The notes beneath the pieces are model-generated. The model made no database searches and was not told the DNA's origin. It saw only the letters and a list, made by a program, of their open reading frames with translations. A program made the translations under genes and the position numbers. 64,000 bases of DNA. Origin: Agelas oroides. Lineage: Eukaryota > Porifera > Demospongiae > Agelasida > Agelasidae. Position 1 is the first letter of the stretch. Each line of letters starts with the position of its first letter. Positions 45,453 through 57,447 of the stretch are shown piece after piece. The stretch is taken from NCBI GenBank assembly GCA_949130485.1, contig OX422185.1, positions 5,350,928-5,414,927 on the forward strand, read 5' to 3'.

Positions 45453-48400
45453 CTAATCCTTATCTTGTAATGGTCTGGTTTTTGCGCTGTCAGTCCCAAG
45501 TGGAACACTGGTCCTTTGATTTTCCTGTGAATCTTCACAGTCTATAGCTAATACTTTAGCTTCAAGGTTTCTGGCAAGTTGTTTCTTTTCCTTTTCCTTA
45601 CTAACAAAAGGTGGATCTGCAGCAACATCGACTGTCTGTTCTAAAGTTTCACAGTACTTACCTGCAGTAGGTATGTACCTAGTGCTTCTCTGTTCTGAGC
45701 CTTCAACAGTTGATATTGTCATTTGGTCTCTCTGAACAGGACCATCACCGCCCCCAACAGAAACATCTCCATTAGCTTTATCTTCATGACACTTAACTGC
45801 TTCAATCTCTCCAGCTAGTGTGTTGAGTTCAATATCGTGTAAAACTTCGGTTAAGGTCTCCCAGGTGACTGGGTGTTTGCCTCTGCCATTGACCCACTGT
45901 TGGAGGACCTCCATATTGATTTGTTCAGCATCATCCCTATGTTTGTTAGCTATGGAACAGATCCTTGCTCCCATGTCGTCCTCCAGGAGAAGGACACCAA
46001 ACTGGTAGTACTTGATACTAATCTCCTGGGGAATGTTGATTCTTCTTTCTCTTCCTCGGAATCTGATGCATTCAATCAGGTTTGGTCGATCAGCTTCATC
46101 ATCTATTAGAGCATAGAATATAAGCTAAAAGTGGAAGTTAATCAAATCTCCTGTAGCTATACAGGGAAACAAAATTTGATTAAGTGTAGCCAAATCAGAA
46201 AATGTGAGGCAGAAAGTCAAAACCCTATTAATATATTGTTAGTTCACTTTATTCTAAAGTGGAACAGGGTTATATGCAGTGAACACAGGCTTAACCTATT
46301 ATGGCCAACCTATAGCCAAGGGGACATTACATCCACACAGCTAGCTACTCCTTTGAAACACATTACATCCACATAGCTAGCTACCTTTGAAAACATGTAG
46401 AAATAAAACCCTAGCTGGGGGAATGGGGGGGCACAAAGTAATCACAGTTGTCAGAGTCAAAATGCACTCATTCTCTTACTGTGAGATGAACTGTCCACTC
46501 TGCTCTTATTTCCTCTTTCCTTATTTTCACCAGTTTTATTGAACTGACAGGAAAAGAAGAACACAGGAACTGCATTATATTTGTGAGGGCTATAGTAATT
46601 CAAAGCACATGCAGTATGTTATTCTGTAAGGCTTTGATAATGATGCTGAACAGCGGTTCAGGGACCAAACTAGATCGCATATGACTTCTATATATGTTGT
46701 ACTACATAGTAAATCACCCAATTGTGTTTGCTGGTAGCCTCTGTTTGCACACTGGACTGCCTCAGCATTTTTCGGAAGTATCCAGTCTCTCCTTCTGGAA
46801 CACACAGTAGTTCATGATTGAATAACCCCTGAACTGATCCCACTTCATTTGGGGAAGCATGTTTCATTATGTGGAGTTTCTCCTCTCTCATAGTGATACC
46901 ACTACCTGGTGAAATAAAGAGTAAGATCCAAATCCTTTTTGTAGCTAATGCATCTTAGTTATAGAATAGTACCAGCATGCAACAACTTCATGACTCCACA
47001 AAGTTTCAGAGTTGTTGGACTAGCTGTGTGTGTGGGTCTGGGTACATACCAAGGTTTTGGCTAGTTGTAATCCATGTTGACTGTTGAGCTGGAGAAGAAA
47101 CATTCAGTGACGTATCCATATTTTCTGTACCTGCATGTTGTACCAGGTGTAAAAGACAATGTTAGCAAGATGGTAGCTGAATACAAGACATGGAATATCT
47201 AATCATAACAACCATAATTGCAATGGAGACAAATCCTGCTGTGCACATATTTACTCTTAATGTTGGATGCACATACATGCAACTTACCATGGGTTTGACT
47301 GTCAATTGTATCATCTTGTTCAGAACTGCCTGAACTTTCGTCACCACTGTCAGAAGACTAATATAATGGAGCAATGGAGTATCAGTTCAAGATAAAGAAC
47401 TTGATCTGTGCTTACAGAATAAGCAGCTATACCTGATAAGGACATAAATTGCTCCGAAGTATTTTATACACTGAGTTCTGACTAGTAGAAACACTGTGTT
47501 CAATGGCTGTTCACTATATATAGGAACACTAAGTACTGCTTACCAAGTTTAGTGGATTTCTTCCACAAAAGATGCTGTACTTGTTAAGCTCTTGTCTTAA
47601 TGTTTTGTATGTGGCAGCAGGTCCCAGCTGCTCCAACCAGGCTTCCAAAATGTGTTTACACCTCAACTGTTGTCTGGATATTTCACCAAGACTGTCCGGG
47701 TGAACTTCTTTGTATTTCCCACTGAGAACGCTTGGATCTGGTTTAAGTGCTTTTTCAAGAGCATCACTGAATGGGTACATGCGACTGGCTAACTCTGTGA
47801 CAAAACTACTTGGTACCTTCTTCTTTACATTCTCCTTTGCAAACAGTTGTGTTATGAGATCTGCAGTTAGAACTGCATAAGGTTCAAAGTAAAGAAGTTC
47901 AGAAATTTTCTTTCCAGTACTTCCATCACTGTGTGTTAGCACTAGGTCTGGATCATCCTTTGGATCTCTGTTCGCAATTGTCCTACTGAGGTATTTGATA
48001 CCATGTGAAGGGCAATCCAATATCATTTGAAGATTGCCAGCTGCTACCTCCATTAGGCACTCCTCAACATGGACACAAGCACAAAACTCATTCTTTGCCT
48101 TTAAGATAGCTCCAATCAACTTTGTGCGAAGTCTGACACAGTGAATTTCTCTTCCTTCCAGGCAAATCATTTTGAGACTGGCAGTTTTCAAGTCTTTCAT
48201 TTCAAAAACAGCTTTTACACCATTTGTATCTGGCCAGCTTATGCCATTCTTCCACATGTGGCACCTACGACTTAGAACTGGAGTTTTAATCTTTCTGCTA
48301 CTTGGCATAGTTTCATCTTGTGGTGGAGCAAACAGGAAGGCAAGTCGGAGAAGTAGGACATGGAGGAACTGAGTGGTAAAGAATTGATCTTCTGCAGCAG

Positions 48401-51400
48401 AACACAATAGCCAATCACAGCAATAGGAAATTTCATGGGTCTCCTGTGATACTTGGGGCATATTCTCTGAAGTGACCAGAGCTGGAAAGAGGTAATATTC
48501 ATCATCTGATAGTGCTTGATTTGACCAGCTATCACCTACCCAGTCTAGGCCAACTCGATGACAGAACTCAAAATGCTCTAAGAATCCTATGACCATGCCT
48601 ATGTTAAGGTCAGGAAAGACTTCATTTATTCTGGACTTTGGGACAATTCCAGTGCTGCCTGGTGCAATGTGCTGTGGAAAGTTACGCGGGGCAAATATAC
48701 TCCCAATCACCGTTTCAAGCATTGCTGCAATATTGGTGATGACCCAGCAGTCACTAATGTCTTGGTCATTCTTTAAAAGAATAACCTGGCCTTTGTCATG
48801 TAAAGTTTGAACTAATGGCAGTAGTTCGTTTGGATTACTGGGAAGCAAGTATAGGTTGCCTTCAAGATCTTCAGAAATACTTTTAAGGCTACACCCAGGA
48901 ACACCCTTGTTGATGTATGCCTTGTGGACATACTTGTGTAGGACATAGCAGCGTTGGTCAATCTTTTCTGTTCTTTCTCTGATGGAATTACAGCTTTCCC
49001 CCAAATGATAGCGCAGAAGGTCCACTTGTGGAGAGGCAGGCTGTGTGCAGTCCAAGCATATGACTGCCTCAGTTTCATAAAAGTTATTTACAGAGAAACC
49101 TTGTTCAATTGTTGTAATTGCCTTTTCAATACTTCCCATATCAACTTGGTCAGCATGGCTTCCAACAAATATAACATGAGGTTTCATCTTATTATGAGTA
49201 CAACAGTCCTGAATAAATGACACCCAATAATGCAGAGATTGGCAAATATTGTCTTCGCACTGTGCAATGCTTGTCACAATTATAAAGATTCCTGTCATGT
49301 GAGTGGAATAGTTCTGCAAAAAGGCGGCATGACTTGAATGGAACTCCCGCTGGCCTACAAAGTGATAGATCATGACATCTCCAAAGTCACTACTACTGCA
49401 ACTGAACAAACTGATTCCAGCTGTTTGTTTTCTCACTCCTTGAACCTTCTGGGCAGTCAGTGAACTGAGAAATCCAGGATCATTTTGGATGGCTTGCACC
49501 AAAGAACTCTTTCCTGACATTGGGTCTCCCAGTACAAACACTTTGACAACCAACTCGAGGGGGTACTTCCCTTGGCAGAAATGATCAAGCAGTTTCCTGA
49601 TTTCTGGTGATGTTGCTATCTCCACTGGAGACAATCCATTTGTATTTTTGATCAGTGGATCACACTCACCAGTTGAAAGCAGGAATTGTACAACTTCCAC
49701 CTGGTGGGATTTGCAAGCAAAGTGCAGTGGAGTGTCACCTGAGTGTGCTGTGTGGACTAAATCACTGAGTTTTTCGCTGTGGAAGTATTGCACAATTTCA
49801 AGTTGGCCACTCACACATGCATAATGGAGTGGAGTTTGTCCCTCCTTGTCCCTGCATTGTGGGTTACACTTGTGTTCATTAATGAGGTACTTGACAACAT
49901 CAAGGTTGGGGTTTTGGGGTTGTTCACCACTTTTTTTACGATTGGCCCACATAGCATCACTCAGGATTTCATAATTGTACGTTTGTTTTGCAGGATTAGG
50001 AAATCCTGGCACCAAATTTGTAAGTAATTGTGTGACCATTGTGACTGGGAAAATGATTGCATGCCAAATGTGCAGAAGAATGTCAAAATTAGAAGTAGTG
50101 ATCTTTTCTGATGGTTGGTGTCTATTCTTGAACAAATTTTGCATGTCAATACAGGCAAAGTGTAGTGAGATAGCACCATCACCACTTCTAAAATGTGGGT
50201 TACATTCACATTCATCAATGAGGTACTTGGCAATGTTGAGGTCTCCAAAACAACATGCAGCAAACAGGAGACCAAGCAAGTCTTGGGAACTACTTTCACG
50301 AAGCAGATACTTTAACACATCAAGCTGACCAAACATGCATGCAAGCATGTCAAGTGGGAAACTGTTTTCATTACATTCTTGATTGCATTTTTGTTCACTG
50401 ACAAGCCACCTGATAATGTTGAGTTGTCCCCAAGCAGTTGCTACAGTCAATGGAGTAATAAAAGTGTTTTGATAATATGTGGTGATGGAAATTGTTTGTG
50501 GTGTACTTCCAACCACAGTACAGTTGGGATCACATTTACACTCGGTGACCAGATATTTGGCTATTTCAAGATGACCCATCATGCATGCAGTGTGCAGTGG
50601 GGTCAGGCCTAACAAACCTGCTGAAGAAGGATTGCATCCAGATTTTGCAATACAAGACTTAGTTGTTTCAATATCTCCAATAATACAAGCCTGCTGTAGA
50701 GGAGGAATGCACAAGTCGTCATTGCAGGCTAGACAATCACTGAAGTTAAACTCCAAAGGGTTTTGCCGAGCCTGTAGCACCAAACTACTAAGCACTTGTC
50801 TCCAGCTTGAACTGCGTTGGTGTTCATTTCTGAGGTAGACAACAACTTCTTTATGCCCACACAGCTGTGCAAAGTCAATTGCAGTGAGGCCATTGCTGGT
50901 AGAGTGGTCTGGGTTGCATTTGCACACATCAATGAGGTATTTCACCATGCGAAGGTGTCCTTTCATGCAAGCAAAATGTAATGGGGTGATTCCTTCAATG
51001 TATTTGTTAGTGATTTCTCTTGTTGTCCAACCATGCATATATTTAACAAACAAAAAGGTTTCATATGCTTTCACCATAAGTGAATTCTGTAGTGGAAAAC
51101 ATTTTTTTTTCGTTAGTGTTGAAAGCATTTCATCATTTATTGTAGCCTTGGGTTCATATGCACAATTTAGCTCTTGTATAAGATATTGAGCAACATGCAA
51201 GTGTCCACTGCCACAAGCTTCATGCAGTGGAGTAAGACCATCGATGTCAGCAAACTCTGGATTACAGCCAAGTTCACTGATGAGATACTTCACAACAGCC
51301 AGGTGGCCATTGCTAGCAGCAGAATGTAGAGGCATATAGCCATTAACATTCCCATGTTCATGATTACACTTGTGTTCACTGATGAGATACTTAGCAACTT

Positions 51401-53294
51401 CAAGATGACCTTCCTGACAAGCACAGTGAAGTGGAGTGTTGTCATTGCTTGTAGAGCATTGTGGGTTACAGTTGCAGTCTGAGATGAGATATTTTGTGAT
51501 ATCAAGGTGCCCGTTTAGACATGCACAGTGCAGTGGAGTGAGGCCATTACTGTTGGCAATCTGTGGATTACAGCCAAGCTCAATAATGAGGTACTTCACA
51601 ATAGCCAGGTGGCCATTACTAGCAGCTGAATGTAGAGGTGTATAGCCATTAACATTGCCACGTTCTGGATTACATTTGTGTTCAGTGATGAGATACCTTG
51701 CAACTTCAAGATGACCATTCCGACAAGCCCAGTAAAGTGGAGTGTTGCCATTGTGTGTAGAGAACTGTGGGTTACAGTTGCAGTCTGAGATGAGATATTT
51801 TGTAACATCAAGGTGTCCATTTAGACATGTATAGTGCAGTGGAGTGTTGCCATTACTGTCAGCAATCTGCGGATTACAGCCAAGTTCACTGATGAGGTAC
51901 TTCACAACAGCCAGGTGGCCATTGTTAGCAGCTGAATGTAGAGGTGTACAGCCATTAATATTGCCATCTTCTGGACTGCATTTGTGTTCAGTGATGAGAT
52001 ACTTTGCAACTTCAAGATGACCATTCTGGCAAGTACAGTGGAGTGGAGTGTTGCCACTGTTATCAGAGCATCGTAGGTCAGAGTTGCAGTCTGAGATGAG
52101 ATATTTTGTGATATCAAGCTGTCCATTTAGACATGCACAGTGCAGTGGAGTGAGGCCATTATTGTTGGCAATTTGTGGATTAGAGCCAAGTGCAGTAATG
52201 AGATACTTCACAACAGCCAGGCGGCCATTGCTAGCAGCTGAGTGTAGAGGCGTAGAGCCATTAACATTGCCATGCTGTAGACTGCATTTGTGTTCAGTGA
52301 TGAGATACTTCACAACAGCCAGGTGACCATGGAAAGCTGCTGAGTGAAGAGGTGTGTAACCAATAACATTGCCATGTTCTGGACTACATTTGTGTTCAGT
52401 GATGAGATATCTTGCAACTTCAAGATGACAATTCTCACAAGCACTGTGCAGTGGAGTGTTGCCACTATTGTCAATGCATTGTGGGTCACAGTTGCAGTTG
52501 GAGATTAGATATTTTGTGATATCAAGGTGTCCATTCAGACATACAGAGTGTAGTGGGGTGAGGCCATCGTTATTGGCAATCTGAGGATTACAACCATGCT
52601 TATCAATAAGATACTTTACCAAAGGTAGGCAGCCACTTAGGCATGCCAAATAAACTGAAGTGTTTCCAAACATGTTAGTGCAGTTAGGACTACACTGATG
52701 TTCCTCTATTAGGTACTTGACAACAGGAATTTGTCCACCAAGGCAGGCAAAGTGCAAAGGAGTGCTTCCTTTACTGTTGGACTGTTTTGGATCACAGTTG
52801 AAGATAGTAATCAAACACTGTACTATATCCAGATGTCCACTTTCACTGGCATAATGAAGGGGAGTATTACCAATACTGTCAACAACATTTGGATCACATC
52901 CTTGTTCAGTGATGAGGTAATTAACAGTTTCAATGTTACCACTTTCACTGGCTGCATGCAATGGAGTGTAACCATCATTGTCAGTGCAGTGTGGATTACA
53001 CTTGTGATCAGTTATGAGATACTTTACAATATGCAGGTGACCACTTTTGCAAACAATGTGGAGAGGAGTGCAGCCTTTAGTGTTGGTAGTTTCTGGTTTG
53101 CAGTTCTGATCATTGATAAGGTACTGAACAATGTCCAAATGTCCGTATTGGCAAGCAAGATGCAGGGGAGTGAGGCCTGAAGGATCCTTCACCTCATTAG
53201 GATTCAATCCTTGCTTAGTGATGAGGTCTTTCAGAGTGAGTAGGTCACCATCTGTGCACAACTGAAGTAGGTCTGATTCTGTATTTGAAGCCAT
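45453..53294 (-). CDS. Ankyrin-repeat, Roc-COR GTPase, death-domain protein (DAPK-like architecture without kinase)
   Basis: The first coding exon (53294-47544, ending at donor TTG|GTAAGC) has 1917 codons and starts with MASNTESDLLQLCTDGD after a likely acceptor TTATAG. Residues 1-1235 are about 30 ankyrin repeats (consensus TPLHxAC...GHLxIxKYLI). About 1240-1420 is a Roc-type GTPase: P-loop GDPMSGKSSL, FVGQREF, VGSHADQV. About 1430-1760 is COR-like, then a DD-like end (ILEAWLEQLGPAATYKTLRQ). Later exons: 47357-47288 (acidic SSDSGDESSGSS), 47130-47050, 46905 to about 46706 (a shortened DD, donor unsure), 46543-46480 and 46102-45453 (DD with GRGKHPVTWETL, then a charged tail, TAG). Compare DAPK1: kinase, ankyrin, Roc, COR, DD; here no kinase exon is seen. 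Likely a cytosolic scaffold GTPase in stress, death or immune signalling. Confidence 0.88.
51250..52560 (-). repeat. 306-bp higher-order repeat within the ankyrin array
   Basis: Within the ankyrin exon three repeat types alternate: A (LNGHLDITKYLISDCNCNPQ), B (GHLEVAKYLITEHKCSPE), C (SNGHLAVVKYLISELGCNPQ). The ABC set of 102 codons recurs four times, e.g. equivalent sites at about 51540, 51845 and 52150. One extra C-type unit breaks the period. DNA similarity is much higher than among the other ankyrin repeats, which points to recent unit duplication or conversion. Confidence 0.85.
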
Positions 53295-53299
53295 TGATC

Positions 53300-55020
53300 T
53301 ATAAGCACAGTTGACACTTCTCTTTTTATTAGCTGAAGGTTTTGAGGTTAATTGTTGTGGCTGTTATTGATGCAGTTTCATATTCTTATCAGTCAGAGAT
53401 GTACACAATCAAAGTTAAGCTGCAATCCTGTACATGACAGTAAGTAGTAGCAGTGCTGTAATCATGGTCGGTAGTGTTTATGATTGACAATATGCAGGGG
53501 TTTGATTTGCACATACTTTTTGATTGCTCCAAAGAAGCAGACATGTTGATCTTCTGATTTGAACAGTTTACAAAATTTACTGTAGTATAGTATGCTTTGG
53601 CTCATAATAAAGCAGAGTAAGAATTTTCGCGTACATATGAGTTTCTAAGATATGTAATTTTTAAACTACTTTTTACATTTCATACAAAATAACCAATTCT
53701 GGTTGTACAAATCTATTGGAGCACAAAAGTTTATATAGATGGGGTACAAATTAATAGAAGAATTGCACAAAATGATTAGAATGCACACATGCTATGAAGT
53801 TGACTGCCTACAGTTAGCCTCATTCTCAGTCCTCCCCTAGCTCCGGTTTTTGACTGCTTGTAAAAAGCTATGGTGGAAAAAGGCCTGGGAACTAGACTAT
53901 CTTACAGTCATTTATAAGCTTCTTTGTGTGGTTGAATTCACCGGGTGGTGCTGTTCTGTCACCAAGGATTGTGTCTTACCACATGCTATTTCTCTGTACA
54001 TTGGCACAGCCAGGTCACAGATGATGCCAAGGCAGAGCTATGCCACTGTCGCTGTGATGTGTCCAATGATAACTTTCCAGATGTCCCATCACTGCATATT
54101 AATTAATTTGTCATGTTCACTGTCCTTCTATGATTGTTGTGCTCAACAGTAGGAATGCCACTTACTAGTAGAGAAACTTTAATTCTATCATCACACACTC
54201 CTCAATCAACAGAAATATTACCTACTTAACCTAAAAGTTTGGGATCTTATTTTACTGAATAGTTGTACATCTTACAAAGCATTATTAAGTTTACTGATGG
54301 ATATCATCAACAATATATTGAGGGAGTGCTTTGTTGTAGTAAGCAGCTGCATCTGGCTGTATCTTTATTGCAGACTAGCATAATAGGTTGAAGTTGTAGG
54401 TTGTCTAGATACTGAGTAATGCCAATATGCTCGTGCCTAGTTCAGTTTACATTATCCAGAAGAATACAGGTACAATGTTAGGTTTATTATTACCATACTG
54501 AGGCATGGACAGGTGTCCTAAAGATGTGTACTCATATGAGGAAACATGTTCAATTTCTGCAAAACTTGCTATTAAATTCAGCTAGAGAAATACTGCAACT
54601 CATTCCCTCACAAAACCATACACAGTGGAGTTATTACATTGGCATGTTATTCATTTCACTGTCTGAGTTTGCAAAATTAAATTAAATTTCCAAATTCTTT
54701 ACTTCACAACTCCTTGTTCAGTGTTTATTTAAGTATTGCATCATTCAATTACTCATCTTCACTGAGTTCCAAATTTTATGCTGGACTCTTTCCAAACTTT
54801 ACCACCTAGGTCTTATTGTAATAAATGTCACGTACAAGGGTTTAGCAAGAGGAAGAAGTTCAAAGTACATCCCAGCAAGTGTTAACACATCAACCAAAAC
54901 TAGGTTCAGCTTTACACAATGCTATTTAAAAGAAAATGATAATTCACATGCATGTAATGAGACCAGGAGTGCATTGAATGCGGCCCAATACTAAAGTACT
55001 GATTAGCTATATATTTATTG
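53300..55020. other. Upstream region of the ankyrin gene
   Basis: Probably holds its promoter and a 5' UTR intron. One decayed foldback element at 53815-53899 (TAGCCTCATTCTCAG ... CTGGGAACTAGACTA; flanks GCCTACAGT and TCTTACAGT). No coding exon seen in the AT-rich remainder. Confidence 0.45.
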
Positions 55021-55254
55021 AGGCAAACTAGATTTATTGTTTCGCATCAGCCACTTACTCGATTTGAGTGTGGGCGGGCGGTCATTATTCATTATTCATT
55101 ACTAGCATAATTATGCTATAGACACTCGACAAATCAACGGCACTACGGCCATTAAAAGTGAGCATGTCATTGCATGTAAGGCGATAATGACAGTTGAGGC
55201 GGCAAGTCTCAGACGAAGTGGGCGCTGATGCGAAACAATATATCTAGTTTGCCT
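55021..55254. mobile_element. 234-bp foldback element
   Basis: AGGCAAACTAGATTTATTGT plus TTCGCATCAGC at the left pairs with GCTGATGCGAAACAATATATCTAGTTTGCCT-type sequence at the right. No clear target duplication. Confidence 0.7.
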
Positions 55255-55880
55255 GGCCTAACTTCACAGGAGCATACATGTATGTGCAACAAAATCACAA
55301 ATTCAACTCTGTGAGTGCATTGCATAACTGTGTATTCAACCAATGAATGTATAGTAGGCGTGATTTGTAATATAAAGATATTCCATCCGACTTGTAGTGC
55401 ATTACTTCATGTAGCAGTTATTAATATAGGTAGTGAGAACAAATATTAGACAAGCTCATAGTAACAATTCTGTGCTGATCAGATAAGAATGAGCCACTAA
55501 TACTCTGTAATCCTTATACCATGTTGGTGTGATAACATACTCTATTACTGTCCCCTCATCCTTCCATAATTCACTGTTACTAGTCTAACCGGTCTAAAGG
55601 CTAATTATATTACGTAGTAGTGGTAGGCAAACACTTACAATTTATAGGGCGCGGAAGAAACAGCTGCTTGCACCAGTCTCGCACCGTTGGCCCAACAGTT
55701 CTTCCAACTCAACAAGTTTCACAAAGTTTCTGTCCAAAAATTTAGTTGACTGACTGACGGCCAGCAACACTAAGTGCTAACGCACCCTGGCCTTACCTTA
55801 CTGAATGTAAATATCTGTAAGTCTTTAATACATTGACGTCATTGTCGTTCGAAAACACGTAAAAAGGGGCGAAGTTCATA
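55255..55880. other. Intergenic, nothing recognised
   Basis: No ORF, exon or repeat structure that I can support. Confidence 0.4.
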
Positions 55881-55884
55881 ACAT

Positions 55885-56125
55885 CTGATGTAATTGCAAT
55901 TACATCATGTAGCAAGAAGAATGACGTCATGATCTTTGTATACCGAAGAGCTACGAGATATTTGCCTATGTATGCAGATAGCTCCAGTCAGCTCTAGAGT
56001 CCCCTTTCTCTACCTCTCAAAAATAAACAACAGAATCTAGCTTTTCTAGGCTGACTTGACCTCGTAGCTCTTCAGTACACAGGTCATTCTTCTGTGTGAT
56101 GTAATTGCAATTACATCATGATCAT
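55885..56125. mobile_element. Foldback element with GATGTAATTGCAATTACATC ends
   Basis: The self-complementary string GATGTAATTGCAATTACATC occurs at about 55887 and 56098. Inside, GAAGAGCTACGAG (55946) pairs with CTCGTAGCTCTTC (56071). A poly-G run follows at 56128-56152. Confidence 0.6.
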
Positions 56126-56159
56126 ATGGGGGGGGGGGGGGGGGGGGGGGGGGTGGAAC

Positions 56160-56252
56160 TAGCCTCGTTCCCAGTCCACCACCTCAGCTATCGTCGCTTG
56201 CAGTACAATGTACATGTACGATAGCTGTGGTGGAGGACTGGGTATGAGGCTA
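56160..56252. mobile_element. 93-bp foldback element with 9-bp TSD
   Basis: TAGCCTCGTTCCCAGTCC pairs with GGACTGGGTATGAGGCTA. The flanks GGGTGGAAC (56151-56159) and GGGTGGGAC (56253-56261) differ at one base. The left copy abuts a poly-G tract. Confidence 0.75.
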
Positions 56253-56262
56253 GGGTGGGACC

Positions 56263-56305
56263 TAGTCTCGTGCCCCGCCCGCGCGCGCCTCCCGGGACGA
56301 GACCA
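56263..56305. mobile_element. 43-bp mini foldback element inside a neighbour's target duplication
   Basis: TAGTCTCGTGCCCCG pairs loosely with CCCGGGACGAGACCA around a CGCG-rich centre. GGTGGGACC (56254-56262) and GATGGGACC (56306-56314) flank it. It would have inserted into the right target duplication of 56160-56252. Confidence 0.5.
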
Positions 56306-56319
56306 GATGGGACCAACTT

Positions 56320-57160
56320 AGTGCGCTCTACATTTCCCCGAAAGCCGGGAAGGGGTCTGGGCACGAGACTAGACTTGTGCATGACTGAGTGAGGAGGTGA
56401 GGTAGGGAGGAAAGGGAGACGAGGAGAGGGTGATCATGAGGCCACATGGAAAAGTGGGGTGTTCAGCATACACCGCCGGCCCAGTGAGTGGATATTAATG
56501 TTCAGCTGGTTGTTGCCACGCCTATACCTGCATTCCGGAATGTTAGTAACTGGCACTTGCAATTTATTATAAACTAGGAAGATGCTTCAGCGTCATGGGG
56601 CGAGTCTCACCTGTGTATAATTTTCGGAATGTTAGTAACTGATTTATTATAAACTAGGAGCGTCATGGGGCGAGTCTGAGCAAGCAACACATTGGACTAT
56701 TCCATTAAATAAGGATACACCCCCTATTGACATCTTAATTTGTCCAGGGGGAGTTGCGGCTGATTTCTGTCCCGGGGTGGTTTCTACGACAGTGTCTGTC
56801 CTAGGGTCTACCTTGTCAAAATCTAGGGACAATGATCTGATGTCAACCAGCCAGCGTTTTTGCGTCCTAGGTCTCTCCCGACGAGGCAAAAGAGCTCAAC
56901 AGGCCGATAGGCATAGGTCGGATTGACTGGCCGAGCGCAGCTATACTCACATGACTATAATTGGCGAGAACCTCCTTATGCGCTTTTGTGCGTGCCGCAT
57001 TGCAGGGTGTCTAAGTGATTTTTGCTTTTTCCCTTTGCTGCCGTGCTAGCTAAATCTATACAACTTCTATCTTGATGATCTTCTATTAAAGCTGTAGTAT
57101 GGGTAGCTGTTGGGTTGATACCACACCATAGCAAGACACGTTTGCAGCCCACTTTGCCAT
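56320..57160. other. Intergenic, nothing firm
   Basis: A direct repeat of about 45 bases containing TTTATTATAAACTAGGA and CGTCATGGGGCGAGTCT (about 56561-56613; 56641-56678). No gene recognised. Confidence 0.45.
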
Positions 57161-57447
57161 GCAGGGAAAGGGGTGGAAAGAGAGGGGTCAAAGGTCAAAA
57201 ATTTCTACCACATATTTTTATAGCTAGATCTGACTGCATAGCAAAATTAGATTAGATCACACATACATACATTGTAGATGTAGAAACACCACATACAAGG
57301 GGTGCAGGCCTCCAGCGGGTGAGAATACTGCATTACAAATGAAATCACTTTTCACACGCACATACACACACACACATACATACACACACGCACATAAACA
57401 CACACACACACACACATACACACACATACACACACACACACACACAA

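Noticed and set aside
47700-53180. Many plus-strand ORFs antisense to the ankyrin exon
   Set aside because: They are shadows of the repetitive coding exon; their repeated composition mirrors the 306-bp unit.
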